Source: Pseudobacteroides sp. (lineage in GTDB: Bacteria > Bacillota > Clostridia > Acetivibrionales > DSM-2933). From it: a stretch of 39,778 nt of DNA. The position numbers and the translations under genes are program-made. This document shows positions 15,594 through 25,014 of this stretch, piece after piece. The stretch lies in the NCBI RefSeq assembly GCF_036567765.1, contig NZ_DATCTU010000048.1, positions 1 to 39,778 on the forward strand. The letters run 5' to 3'. Within the stretch, counting starts at the first letter, position 1, and each line of letters opens with the position of its first letter. Under the pieces are notes generated by a model, which ran no database searches, was not told where the DNA came from, and worked only from the letters and a program-made list of their open reading frames with translations.

Positions 15594-18500
15594 TTATCCC
15601 ATAACTATTTCTACTTTATGCTTTTTCCCATCATCTACAAGAGGTATGGAATTATTGATCTTTTTATCATCAAGAACAATCTTCCGCACACCTCTGTTAA
15701 CTCCTTGAGGGTTTCTGACCTCTATTTTATAGATCGAGCTGCCGTAGTTGTAATTAATGGTGTATCCTTTCCACTTCTTGGGTATGCAAGGGTCAATAAT
15801 TATGGAATTGCCTTCCTTTCTAAATCCCAGTATATATTCGATACCCGACTTATAGTACCAGCTGGCAGAGCCTGTATACCATGTCCAGCCTCCCCTTCCT
15901 ACATGAGGAGGGATTGCATACACATCTGCAGGCATAACATATGGTTCTACCTTATACTTCGATACCTCCATGTGAGTCCTCGTATGATTAATGGGGTTTA
16001 TCAGGTCAAAGAGCTCTAAAGCTTTATCACCATCTCCAAGCTTGGCAAATGCAATTATAACCCAGGCAGCAGCATGGGTATACTGCCCCCCATTTTCGCG
16101 TACTCCAGGAATATAGCTCTTTATATATCCTGGTTCTAAATCGCCTTCATCAAAAGGCGGAGTCAGAAGCTTTATGAGCCCTTCATCCCTTTGTATTAGA
16201 TAGTTTTCAAGGGAGTGCATTGCTTCTCGTGCCCTATCCTTGTTTCCGCCTTCGGAAAAAATGGCCCATGATTGGGATATAGAGTCAATTTTACACTCGG
16301 AATTTTCAATTGATCCGAGAGGCTGACCGTTATCGAAATAAGCTCTCCTGTACCAGTTTCCATCCCAAGCATTACTCTCGATTGATTCTACAATTGCCTT
16401 TGCTGCCTCCAAGTATCTTCGTGATTCCTGATGTTCACCTTTCTTTTGGCAAATTGGAGCAAAAGTGTTGAGGACGGAGTACAAAAACCAACCCAGCCAA
16501 ACGCTTTCACCCTTTCCGCCGTTACCTACCGTATTCATACCGTCATTCCAGTCACCGGAGCCCATAAGGGGAATGCCATGTTCTCCGACTTGAAGGGATC
16601 TTTCAATGGTCTTTTTGCAGTGCTCATATAGAGGACCGGAAAGTGACGATGAACGAGGACTTGAGTAACGCTCATCCTCAAACTCCCTTAAAGGCTCATC
16701 CTCAATGTAAGGAACCATCTCGTCCAGGATATTAAAATCATTGGTTACCCTTATATATTCAGCAGTAACATATGGCAGCCAAAGGAGGTCATCAGAAAAC
16801 TTTGTCCTTGTACCTTTTCCTGAAGGCTCATGCCACCAATGCTGAACATCCCCTTCAACAAATTGATGGCTGGCATGTAGCAAAATCTGCTTACGGGCAA
16901 TTTCGGGCCATGTATTGATTAATGCAAGGCAGTCCTGGAGCTGATCTCTGAAGCCGAAGGCACCTCCAGATTGATAAAAGCCTGAACGGGCCCAAAGCCT
17001 GCAGGATATTATCTGGTAAAGAAGCCACCCGTTTAGCATGATATTCATTGATCTATCCGGCGTTTCTACCTGTATTGTTTCCAGTTTACCCTTCCAGAAG
17101 TTCCTTGAATCCTCAAAACACCTCTTAGCTGAATCCAAATTATTATATTTTACTGCCAGATTGTATGCGTCATCGGCATTTTTACCCGAGCCCAGGAGGA
17201 ATACAACCTCTTTTTCACCATTAGGCTCAAGAATTATACTGACTTGCATGGCAGCACATGGGTCAAAGCCAGCTCCTAAACTACCGGAAAGACCGTTTCG
17301 AAGTAGCCCGGATGGATTAGGAAGCTTTCCGGTTCCGAAGAACTCCTTTCTGTCACCTGTAACAGTCCTATCACTTTCAGTGACATCCATAAACGCCACC
17401 CTTCCGTGAAACTCCTCATTATAGGGATTTTCAAAGAAAAGTGTACCTTTTTCGTTTTGCCATGTCCTTATATGCATTGCCGTTGATTGGTCGGTAACGC
17501 CCATGACAGGTCTTATATAATAAGTAAGTGTTAAGCTCAGCTTTTTGCCGGTTGTGTTTACAAGCTTAATAAAGTTTATTTTTACTGAAGAGTCCTTTGC
17601 GGCAATCTGTACAAGGCTATGCCTTATACCATGACTTTCATGCTCAAATGCAGAATATCCGAAACCATGAGTAATGGTATAATCCACATTCTGCCTTGTC
17701 GGCAGCGGTGTGAGAGACCACATTTCACCACTTTCCTTATGGCAAATATAAAATATCTCACCCGGTGTATCCGAGACAGGGTCGTTTGACCAAGGGGTAA
17801 GCTTGTTTTCACGGCTGTTTTCACTCCATGTATATCCTGAACCGGACTCTGTTACAAGGAAGCCGAAATCAGGATTTGAAATTATATTTGACCAAGGCAT
17901 AGGAGTAAATTCGCCTTTTTCAAGCCTTATGACATACTCATTGCCAACATTGTTAAACCCTGAAGATAATAGTCCGTTATCGCTCCTTGAAGGCTTAGTG
18001 ATATTTCTTTCAGAGCCTATGATTTCAACTTTCTCTTCAATATCCGATACAGGATCTTTATAAAGAGAAGCATATTTTACCTGGCCGGAAAGGGAGCCCT
18101 GATTGCCCTTCAACACCAGTCTGGACACCGAATATATAAGTACTATATCTTCGTTGGACATACTGTTATGGTTTAAAAGATAAACTCCGCCCGGTTTGTT
18201 TATTATATCATGGGCATGGCTTGAAGATATAATGTCCATGAGTATTGAACGAAGGGGGTTGTTGTAGCCGCCTTCCTCTTCATTAAGAATAACAAGATCA
18301 ACCTTTAACCCCTTTAGTCTCCAATATTCATGAGCTTTAAGTGCATCATATACAATGTCGGTATCAAGGGATTTGCTTAAGGCTACTGTCACAATTGGTA
18401 AATCACCGGAAATTCCAAATGGCCATAGGGAAGACTGACCCCTGCTGTTTTCCTTCATTGAGTCACTAAAGTTTCTGCGTAAAGGGCTTAGGAACAAGAT

Positions 18501-21500
18501 ATGGGATATCATGTCCTGATACAGCTCTAGGTCTTTATAGCTGATATTAAGGTATCCCGCCTCAACCTGACTGCGGGTTTGTGCAAGTTTGAATCCGCTT
18601 TCTATAGCTTCAGGTGTAGAGTATTTTTGAGCTATCGCCAAGGCTGTGTCGCGGCCTTTGCTTACTCCAACTATCAGTGAGATTTTGGCAATTTGCTTGG
18701 GTTGAATCCTTATCCGCACCCGTGTACTCATTATTGGGTCAAGGACAGAACCGGCACTGTTGGATAGAGGCTTGGCTCGCTCTAATGCAACAGGGTCGGA
18801 TATATTGTGGCCTCTACCAATAAATGCCAGCCTGTCGGTCTCATATTCAGGGCTTCCCATTGTTTCACCTTCAATAAACACGGTATTAAAGAGCCAATAA
18901 ATCTTATCTGATTCCGATCTTGGCCGTCTAACAGCAAGAAGCGTATTTATTTCAGGAACAAGCTCTGTTTTAACAAATAGGTTGCTGAAGGCAGGGTGTG
19001 CGACATCTGCACTATGGGGTGCCATAACAACCTCAAAGTAACTGGTTATCTCCAGCTCAACAGGTTTTTCACCAAGGTTTTTTAACGATAATCGCCTTAT
19101 CTCGGCATTATCCTCTGATGTTACGGTTATTTCGGTTATAGTTTCAATATTGCCGTCGATCCTTTTAAAGCGTGCCTTATCTGCGGAGAAGGCTACTTCA
19201 TAATTGTCAGGCTTTTTGTTTATGGGCTCGTAGGCTGATGACCAAAGAGTATTGTCTTCTATGTTTCTAATATAAAAGAACATACCGCTTGGGTCTAATG
19301 TTATATCTTCCCTCCACCTGGAAATAGCTGTAAGATTGTTTTTGCTGTACCCTGTTCCTCTATCTGTAATCATCACACAGTAGCTGCCGTTTGATAGCAG
19401 ATGTGCTTTTGGTAGAGTGAAATCAGGTACAGTAAACTTACGCAGTGACACTCTTCCCTTGTAGACCATGTCTTTGTATGGTACAACCTTTTCCTTGTTC
19501 TCCATGGCTGAGGTAAAATCAACAGGAACCTTTTCCTGAAGGAGAAGCTCACCGGCTCTGACAAGAGGGTCATTATGAAACCTGTCCTGCATTATGTTCC
19601 TGTTTAAAAAGTTATTGAGGGAAAGAAGGCTCATGCCCTCATGGTGAACCATATAACTTTTTACAACTGCTTTTCTCGAACCGAAAGGAAGCCTGTCGGC
19701 TGTGTAGTCAACGGCTTCATAGAATCCGTATGCACCATCAAGGCCCTCTCTTCTAAGCCTTTTTATGTTTTCAACAGCACTTCTGGGGTCTACAAGGAGT
19801 GCGAGGAATGTTGAGTAGGGAGACACAACTGTGTCTTCAACAAGACCACGTTTAAGCCCAAGCCACGGAACCCCGACCGCTTTGTACTGATAGTTAAGGT
19901 CTATGTCCAGGGCACAAAAACCTGACTCTGAAACACCCCAAGGAACACGTTTATGTTTTCCGTACTTCTTCTGGCTTCTCACAACAAATGAATAAGTTTC
20001 ATCAAGCAGTGTATTTTTGTAATTTTTCATAAGTATAAGAGGCATCAGGTACTCGAACATTGTACCTGTCCATGAAACCAGGCCTCTATAAAAGTCTACC
20101 ACAGTAATGCTTCTTCCAAGCTTGGACCAATGCTTAGGAGGTACTTCTCCTCTTGCCACAGCCAGATAGCTTGTCTGACGGGCTTCCGACGCAAGCAAAT
20201 CATAGTATGAGTTTGTGAGCCTGTTTTCTTCCAGATTGTAACCAATGGAAAAAAGTTGCTTCTTTGAGTCATAAAGTGGTGTAAAGGTTGTTTTGTCAAT
20301 TATGCTGCTGATCTTTTCAATTATATTTTCATATTTGTTGTTAAAAGCCGTTAAGTTGCCAAGGGCTTTGTGAATTGATGCATGTAGACTTTGGAGCCAC
20401 TGATAGCCGTTGCTTGTCTTATCCTTGCAATCATCCATTATGCATTCTATTTCATAGAGTACCTTGTTATATGTCTCTGCCAGCTCCAAAGGTCCCATGG
20501 TTATTTTTATTTTTGATACAGCATCTTCCGCTAACCTCAATATGTCTCGATTGCTCAGCCCCATGCCTTTGGCCGGGTTTGCCCCCATACCCTCCAAGCC
20601 TATGTCAGGCATAGGAGAATTCTTCCCATGTATATCCATTCCATCAGAGGTATCTTTTAAGAATATATTTTTTCTGTAATCATCTCTTATGTCGGAATGT
20701 AAAACAATACCTTGGTTTGTGCGTGTGTCATTTGCAAAAACCTTTGACGCATTAAGAAATACATCTATCCATGGGTGGAACATGTCCAACTCTTCCTTTA
20801 AGGAGGATACCATTTTTTGTAACTTGTAAAGCCAGGGAGATTTCTTGTTGTTGTGTGCGGAAATACTGCTTCTCATTTCTTCCAGGGTCCTTTTCCAGGT
20901 AAATAGGCTTCCGGTATCATTGGAAGGTAATACATCAGCTGGATCAAGCCTGCTAATGTCTAAACCGCTTTCTATTGATGCAAGAAAAGCGGTATCATCA
21001 ATTCCCTGTATATACTTCCTATCAATCAACGGATTTTTTCGATAATCGTATAACCCCTGTCTGAAGGCTATGAGGTAGCAAATAAGGTTTCCGCTGTCTA
21101 CAGTGGACACGTACCGGGGTCTTAAGGGCCTTAAAGTTCTAGTATCATACCAGTTATAAAGGTGATTATTCCATATTTCCAATTTATCGATAGTAGACAG
21201 GGTTTTTGAGGTTCTCTCAGTCATCTCATTGGTTCCGATATAGCCTAAGTCCCTGGCAGCCAAAAAGGACATAAGACCAAGTCCAATATTTGTAGGAGAT
21301 GTCCTGTATGCTATGCCATTAGGCGGATCTTCCTGGAAGTTGTCAGGAGGAAGAAAGTTGTTCTTATGATTTATAAACTCTTCAAAATACCTCCAGGTCT
21401 TTCTTGAGATTATCCTCAGATCCTTCATATCCTCTTCTGAAAGCTGATAAGACTCATCCTCTCTGATACGGCTAATAAAAAACGCTATAAATGGGGAGGA

Positions 21501-24494
21501 GGACCACAAAATTAAAAGCGGCAGCGTAAATACAACCGAGTATGGCTTTAAAATTGCGGCAAATGCAAATAACCCAAGTGATATGGGGGTGGTAATGTTC
21601 ATTTTATTCCAGAAACTTAAGACGGTATTCTTTTGCTCTTTTTCAACATCGGCGGCAGTTACCCACTCAAGCATATTCTTTTTGCTGATAAATACTCTAT
21701 AAAGGGTGGTCAAAACAGCCTCTGCTACAAGATAGCCCTGATATGGCAAAAAAATGAATTGCAAAAGCATCTGATATAAACTGGCTTTGATTCCTGAAAT
21801 AACTGGTATATGTCGCTTAACCCTGCTTTTAAGCATTTTTAATGAAGCAACATAATCAATGATTGAGGTTATAATGGGGAAAAATGTGAAAAACAATGCT
21901 AACCCCAGCCAGAACAGGCTTGATCCCGGCAAAATGGAAAAACCTGATATAATCAAAATTAAAATAGAAGGAGCCGTAAGGCTTCTCCTCATATTATCTA
22001 TCATTTTCCATATGGAAATAGCGTTCAGAGGATTTTTTACCCGATTGCCGTTTTTATCTTTTAATCTTTTGCCCAGCCATGGCAACAGTTGCCAGTCACC
22101 CCTGGTCCACCTGTGCATTCTTGCAGCATAAGAAGCATAGCTTGCCGGGAATGAGTCAACAAGCTCAATATCGGTTGCAAGGCCGGTTCGAATATAAGAG
22201 CCCTCCAAGAGGTCATGGCTTAAAACCCTATTTTCGGGTATTGCTTCTTCCAAAACTTTTTGGAAAACATGAAGGTCATAAATCCCCTTTCCTGTGAATA
22301 TTCCTTCTCCGAATACATCCTGGTAGATGTCGGAAATAGCACAGGCATATGGATTAATGCCTTCCTGTCCTGTATAGATTCTTGAAAAAAGAGTCTTATT
22401 GGCACTTTCTATCTCAAATCCTATATGAGGCTGGATAAGTCCATAGCCATCAACTACAATCTTTTTCTTCTCATCTAAAACAGGCTTGTTTAGAGGATGG
22501 GCCATAATTCCCACAAGCTTTTTGGCACTGCCTATAGGTAAAATTGTATCTGCATCCAGAGTCAGTACATAACATATCTTTGGCATGGAATCGGGAGGAG
22601 AGGACACAATGCTGTAGCTTGTATCTGCAGCACCTGTAAGAAGATTGTTTAGCTCTACTAATGCTCCCCTTTTTCTTTCCCATCCCATCCATTTTTTCTG
22701 AACCTGGTTAAACTTCCTGTGCCTGTGAAAATAATAAAAGATATTGATACCGTTATCCCTTTTATATTTATTGTTTAATCTCTTTATACCGTTTAAACCT
22801 GCATCAATAATCTTCTGGTCCAAGGGTACTTTTTCATCATGAGAGTCCTTAAAGTCTCCTGCAAGGGCAAAATACAGGTTATCTTCCTTATTTGAAAGAT
22901 AGTGCCTTTCCAGGTTGCTTATCAGCTCATTAACGCGTTTCTCATCCGGAAGAAGAGCCGGAATAACAACCAATGTGCTGTTTTCCTCACCAATTCCGTC
23001 TTTCAGTTCCAACCTTGGAAGGGTTGAAGGCTTTGTTGTATTACAAAGGGTCCAGTTTACAAGACTTGTCACTATTTCCGATGCAGGAATCATCACTATC
23101 AAGCCAGTAAAAATGGATAGGGTAAGGGCGTTGTTTATAGAAAGCTTATAGGAGTAATGCATCAGAAAATATGTTATAAGTATAGTGGGAAAGATAATTG
23201 ATCCCAGGTAAAGTGGGGCAGCATGCTTCTTGATGACTGTTGCAAGGCTTCTAAATAATGCAGGCCTGTAATTTATACTTTCTTCAAGTTCATCTATTCC
23301 CTTGCCTGATAAATAGTACCCCACATGCCTTTTACGCTCATGATAATCATCCTTAGAGGATTCTTCATAGGATTTGGAAAGTCTCACAGCCTCCTTTGCC
23401 ACGTGAATTTCTGTAGTCCTTGAAGCAAGAGCAATATCCTCAAGCTTTTGTCTGTAAAAGCTTCGTGTGGAAGGATCCATCAAACGGTATGAATTATCTT
23501 CTCTCAAAACCTTTTCAACATTACTGATCTCATCGAATATATATGACCAGTCAAAGGACGACAGAAATTTAAGGCTTAATATGCAGTTTCCTATAGATAC
23601 CGAGTACGCTGCTTGAACGCTGTGTTCCTTCTGACACATATCGGAGGTACTGGTCCCATATTTGGAAAGGAGATCGTCAAATGTTCCGGAGAGTCTTGCA
23701 TAACCTCTTCCGGACTTCCTTAAGCGGTAGGACAAGTGTTCTATAAAGGAAGTACTTATCTGCTGCGAAGACTTAAGCTTTGCTTCAGTGCTCCTGATGA
23801 ATTTTAGAGTATTGATATCATCACTCTTCAAAACATTGTCTATAACCTCATCAGCCTGTTGCCACTCCTTAATGGTGAGATTGAGCTTTTCGCATATATT
23901 TTTGATGTTTTCGATTAAAGCAATCCTGATCATGGCAGGCATTGCCCATATTTCTCTGTCCGATAGTGTGCTGTGGCTCTGATAAGCATTGAGATAATTT
24001 AAAATGATTCTGTCATTGATCTGACCACCAGTATGTGATACCAGTTCTGCAGCAATGGCATATATGCGGGCATAACCCTTCAAGGGCCCGCACTTTAAGA
24101 CTGGAAGCCTCAAATATGTTTCGCTGGAAATATCCTTTCGTACAACCTTAACCTGCTCGTCCAGTATGTAAAAGTTATCCAATAACCATTCGGCAGCAGG
24201 AGGAACAGCATTTTTGCTGCTTGCAGAATTATTTAACTCCTTATAAATAGAGCTTATGAAATCATAGTTTTCATTCATATGCAAGACCGGCCAGTTGTTA
24301 TATCTTAAGTTTTTGGAAACTGTATGGTCTATAGCGATTTTTCTTGCGTGTTCTTCAAGCTCTTCACAGGTTAGCGAGGTGTCATTCATTTTTATAATAT
24401 GCAGCTGTCTGAACCTCTTGATATTCACCCAGAATAAAACAGTAAAGACTGCAACAATACCAATCAGTATAATAGGGTTAATATTCAATGTCAT
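15594..24494 (-). CDS. Cyclic beta-1,2-glucan synthase (NdvB/CGS-like, GT84-GH94)
   Basis: A giant membrane enzyme of about 2966 residues. The ATG at 24494 is chosen because AAAGGAG lies 11 nt upstream and MTLNINPIILIGIVAVFTVL is a membrane segment; an ORF extending to 24626 adds 44 doubtful residues. In order (preferred numbering) it has an N-terminal cytosolic region, two membrane helices near 420-490, a glycosyltransferase 84 domain with the DAD motif (LTLDADTILP, about 647-649) and RWTRGDWQLLPW (about 795-806), and more membrane helices. Two copies of the GT36-associated beta-sandwich follow (ITDRGTGYSKNN and VTESGSGYTWSE). Last is a GH94 phosphorylase-like domain with GSGDWNDGMN (about 2648). 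These enzymes polymerise UDP-glucose into cyclic beta-1,2-glucan on a protein-bound intermediate. Polymer identity is inferred from the architecture. Confidence 0.88.
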   Translation of the reverse strand: MTLNINPIILIGIVAVFTVLFWVNIKRFRQLHIIKMNDTSLTCEELEEHARKIAIDHTVSKNLRYNNWPVLHMNENYDFISSIYKELNNSASSKNAVPPAAEWLLDNFYILDEQVKVVRKDISSETYLRLPVLKCGPLKGYARIYAIAAELVSHTGGQINDRIILNYLNAYQSHSTLSDREIWAMPAMIRIALIENIKNICEKLNLTIKEWQQADEVIDNVLKSDDINTLKFIRSTEAKLKSSQQISTSFIEHLSYRLRKSGRGYARLSGTFDDLLSKYGTSTSDMCQKEHSVQAAYSVSIGNCILSLKFLSSFDWSYIFDEISNVEKVLREDNSYRLMDPSTRSFYRQKLEDIALASRTTEIHVAKEAVRLSKSYEESSKDDYHERKRHVGYYLSGKGIDELEESINYRPALFRSLATVIKKHAAPLYLGSIIFPTILITYFLMHYSYKLSINNALTLSIFTGLIVMIPASEIVTSLVNWTLCNTTKPSTLPRLELKDGIGEENSTLVVIPALLPDEKRVNELISNLERHYLSNKEDNLYFALAGDFKDSHDEKVPLDQKIIDAGLNGIKRLNNKYKRDNGINIFYYFHRHRKFNQVQKKWMGWERKRGALVELNNLLTGAADTSYSIVSSPPDSMPKICYVLTLDADTILPIGSAKKLVGIMAHPLNKPVLDEKKKIVVDGYGLIQPHIGFEIESANKTLFSRIYTGQEGINPYACAISDIYQDVFGEGIFTGKGIYDLHVFQKVLEEAIPENRVLSHDLLEGSYIRTGLATDIELVDSFPASYASYAARMHRWTRGDWQLLPWLGKRLKDKNGNRVKNPLNAISIWKMIDNMRRSLTAPSILILIISGFSILPGSSLFWLGLALFFTFFPIITSIIDYVASLKMLKSRVKRHIPVISGIKASLYQMLLQFIFLPYQGYLVAEAVLTTLYRVFISKKNMLEWVTAADVEKEQKNTVLSFWNKMNITTPISLGLFAFAAILKPYSVVFTLPLLILWSSSPFIAFFISRIREDESYQLSEEDMKDLRIISRKTWRYFEEFINHKNNFLPPDNFQEDPPNGIAYRTSPTNIGLGLMSFLAARDLGYIGTNEMTERTSKTLSTIDKLEIWNNHLYNWYDTRTLRPLRPRYVSTVDSGNLICYLIAFRQGLYDYRKNPLIDRKYIQGIDDTAFLASIESGLDISRLDPADVLPSNDTGSLFTWKRTLEEMRSSISAHNNKKSPWLYKLQKMVSSLKEELDMFHPWIDVFLNASKVFANDTRTNQGIVLHSDIRDDYRKNIFLKDTSDGMDIHGKNSPMPDIGLEGMGANPAKGMGLSNRDILRLAEDAVSKIKITMGPLELAETYNKVLYEIECIMDDCKDKTSNGYQWLQSLHASIHKALGNLTAFNNKYENIIEKISSIIDKTTFTPLYDSKKQLFSIGYNLEENRLTNSYYDLLASEARQTSYLAVARGEVPPKHWSKLGRSITVVDFYRGLVSWTGTMFEYLMPLILMKNYKNTLLDETYSFVVRSQKKYGKHKRVPWGVSESGFCALDIDLNYQYKAVGVPWLGLKRGLVEDTVVSPYSTFLALLVDPRSAVENIKRLRREGLDGAYGFYEAVDYTADRLPFGSRKAVVKSYMVHHEGMSLLSLNNFLNRNIMQDRFHNDPLVRAGELLLQEKVPVDFTSAMENKEKVVPYKDMVYKGRVSLRKFTVPDFTLPKAHLLSNGSYCVMITDRGTGYSKNNLTAISRWREDITLDPSGMFFYIRNIEDNTLWSSAYEPINKKPDNYEVAFSADKARFKRIDGNIETITEITVTSEDNAEIRRLSLKNLGEKPVELEITSYFEVVMAPHSADVAHPAFSNLFVKTELVPEINTLLAVRRPRSESDKIYWLFNTVFIEGETMGSPEYETDRLAFIGRGHNISDPVALERAKPLSNSAGSVLDPIMSTRVRIRIQPKQIAKISLIVGVSKGRDTALAIAQKYSTPEAIESGFKLAQTRSQVEAGYLNISYKDLELYQDMISHILFLSPLRRNFSDSMKENSRGQSSLWPFGISGDLPIVTVALSKSLDTDIVYDALKAHEYWRLKGLKVDLVILNEEEGGYNNPLRSILMDIISSSHAHDIINKPGGVYLLNHNSMSNEDIVLIYSVSRLVLKGNQGSLSGQVKYASLYKDPVSDIEEKVEIIGSERNITKPSRSDNGLLSSGFNNVGNEYVIRLEKGEFTPMPWSNIISNPDFGFLVTESGSGYTWSENSRENKLTPWSNDPVSDTPGEIFYICHKESGEMWSLTPLPTRQNVDYTITHGFGYSAFEHESHGIRHSLVQIAAKDSSVKINFIKLVNTTGKKLSLTLTYYIRPVMGVTDQSTAMHIRTWQNEKGTLFFENPYNEEFHGRVAFMDVTESDRTVTGDRKEFFGTGKLPNPSGLLRNGLSGSLGAGFDPCAAMQVSIILEPNGEKEVVFLLGSGKNADDAYNLAVKYNNLDSAKRCFEDSRNFWKGKLETIQVETPDRSMNIMLNGWLLYQIISCRLWARSGFYQSGGAFGFRDQLQDCLALINTWPEIARKQILLHASHQFVEGDVQHWWHEPSGKGTRTKFSDDLLWLPYVTAEYIRVTNDFNILDEMVPYIEDEPLREFEDERYSSPRSSSLSGPLYEHCKKTIERSLQVGEHGIPLMGSGDWNDGMNTVGNGGKGESVWLGWFLYSVLNTFAPICQKKGEHQESRRYLEAAKAIVESIESNAWDGNWYRRAYFDNGQPLGSIENSECKIDSISQSWAIFSEGGNKDRAREAMHSLENYLIQRDEGLIKLLTPPFDEGDLEPGYIKSYIPGVRENGGQYTHAAAWVIIAFAKLGDGDKALELFDLINPINHTRTHMEVSKYKVEPYVMPADVYAIPPHVGRGGWTWYTGSASWYYKSGIEYILGFRKEGNSIIIDPCIPKKWKGYTINYNYGSSIYKIEVRNPQGVNRGVRKIVLDDKKINNSIPLVDDGKKHKVEIVMG

Positions 24495-24640
24495 TGTATA
24501 AATATCTCCTTTGCGTCTGAATGAAAGTAGATTTAGATAATCCTTATGGTTTGCAATAATCAACACTTTAATAAGTGGGATTATGTACCAATGGATAAAT
24601 CTGTGTATAATTAATGTATCTTTCATATTATTGCAATAAA

Positions 24641-24673
24641 AAAAACACCTTATACAAAATATAAAGTGTTTTT
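24641..24673 (-). terminator. Hairpin with minus-strand T-tract upstream of the glucan synthase
   Basis: AAAAACACCTTAT (24641-24653) pairs with ATAAAGTGTTTTT (24661-24673), with one mismatch and a 7-nt loop. Read on the minus strand it ends in a T-run (positions 24645 down to about 24638), so it would stop transcripts entering from the protease gene, or attenuate the glucan synthase if that promoter lies upstream. It also sits just before the sspH promoter. Confidence 0.6.
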
Positions 24674-24676
24674 ACA

Positions 24677-24705
24677 GCATAGAAGCAATAAAAAAGGACA
24701 TAATA
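24677..24705 (+). promoter_or_regulatory. Sigma-G (forespore) type promoter of sspH
   Basis: GCATA (24677-24681) and CATAATA (24699-24705) are separated by 17 nt, matching the sigma-G pattern (-35 GHATR, -10 CATWHTA) known from Bacillus and clostridial SASP genes. It lies about 30 nt before the TTG start and indicates late expression in the developing spore. Confidence 0.65.
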
Positions 24706-24733
24706 ACTCTAAAAGCGAAGGAGTTGTGGCGGA

Positions 24734-24919
24734 TTGGACTCTATAAGGGCAAAAGAAATAATATCATCTGGAGATGTAATTCAGGTTTTATATCAGGGAT
24801 CTCCCGTATGGCTTGAAAATGTGAAAGAAAACAATACAGCTGAGGTTACAAGGCTGGATAGAAAGGATAAGATTGAAGTACCGGTTTATCTGCTTGTGGA
24901 GAATAAAAGCTTAGTTTAA
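24734..24919 (+). CDS. sspH: H-type small acid-soluble spore protein
   Basis: A 61-residue SspH-like protein. MDSIRAKEIISSGDVIQVLY, then GSPVWLENV and the closing IEVPVYLLVE, match the family pattern (RA.EI..S...I.V.Y.G.PVWIE.V ... VPV..LVE). Such proteins accumulate in the spore core; the role of the H-type is minor. The start is TTG at 24734, 10 nt after AAGGAG (24718-24723); the family match begins at exactly this residue. A sigma-G type promoter lies immediately upstream. It is monocistronic, divergent from the glucan synthase and convergent to the protease gene. Confidence 0.9.
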   Translation: MDSIRAKEIISSGDVIQVLYQGSPVWLENVKENNTAEVTRLDRKDKIEVPVYLLVENKSLV

Positions 24920-24929
24920 GGTTATATGA

Positions 24930-24991
24930 GGGTTTATTTGCATGGAAGCACTAGTGTTATGTGTTGGTTAATGTGTTTTGCAAATAAACCC
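24930..24991. terminator. Inverted repeat between sspH and the protease gene
   Basis: GGGTTTATTTGC (24930-24941) and GCAAATAAACCC (24980-24991) form a perfect 12-bp stem with a 38-nt loop containing the palindrome CACTAGTG. It lies between two convergent genes, so it probably terminates both, although no clear T-tract follows on either side. Confidence 0.55.
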
Positions 24992-25014
24992 ATTAGTATA
25001 AAGTATAAGTAAGG

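Noticed and set aside
15618..23982. Many open frames of 60-133 codons on the plus strand opposite the glucan synthase
   Set aside because: They lie wholly inside a long conserved gene, lack ribosome sites and resemble no family; they are antisense shadows of biased codon use.
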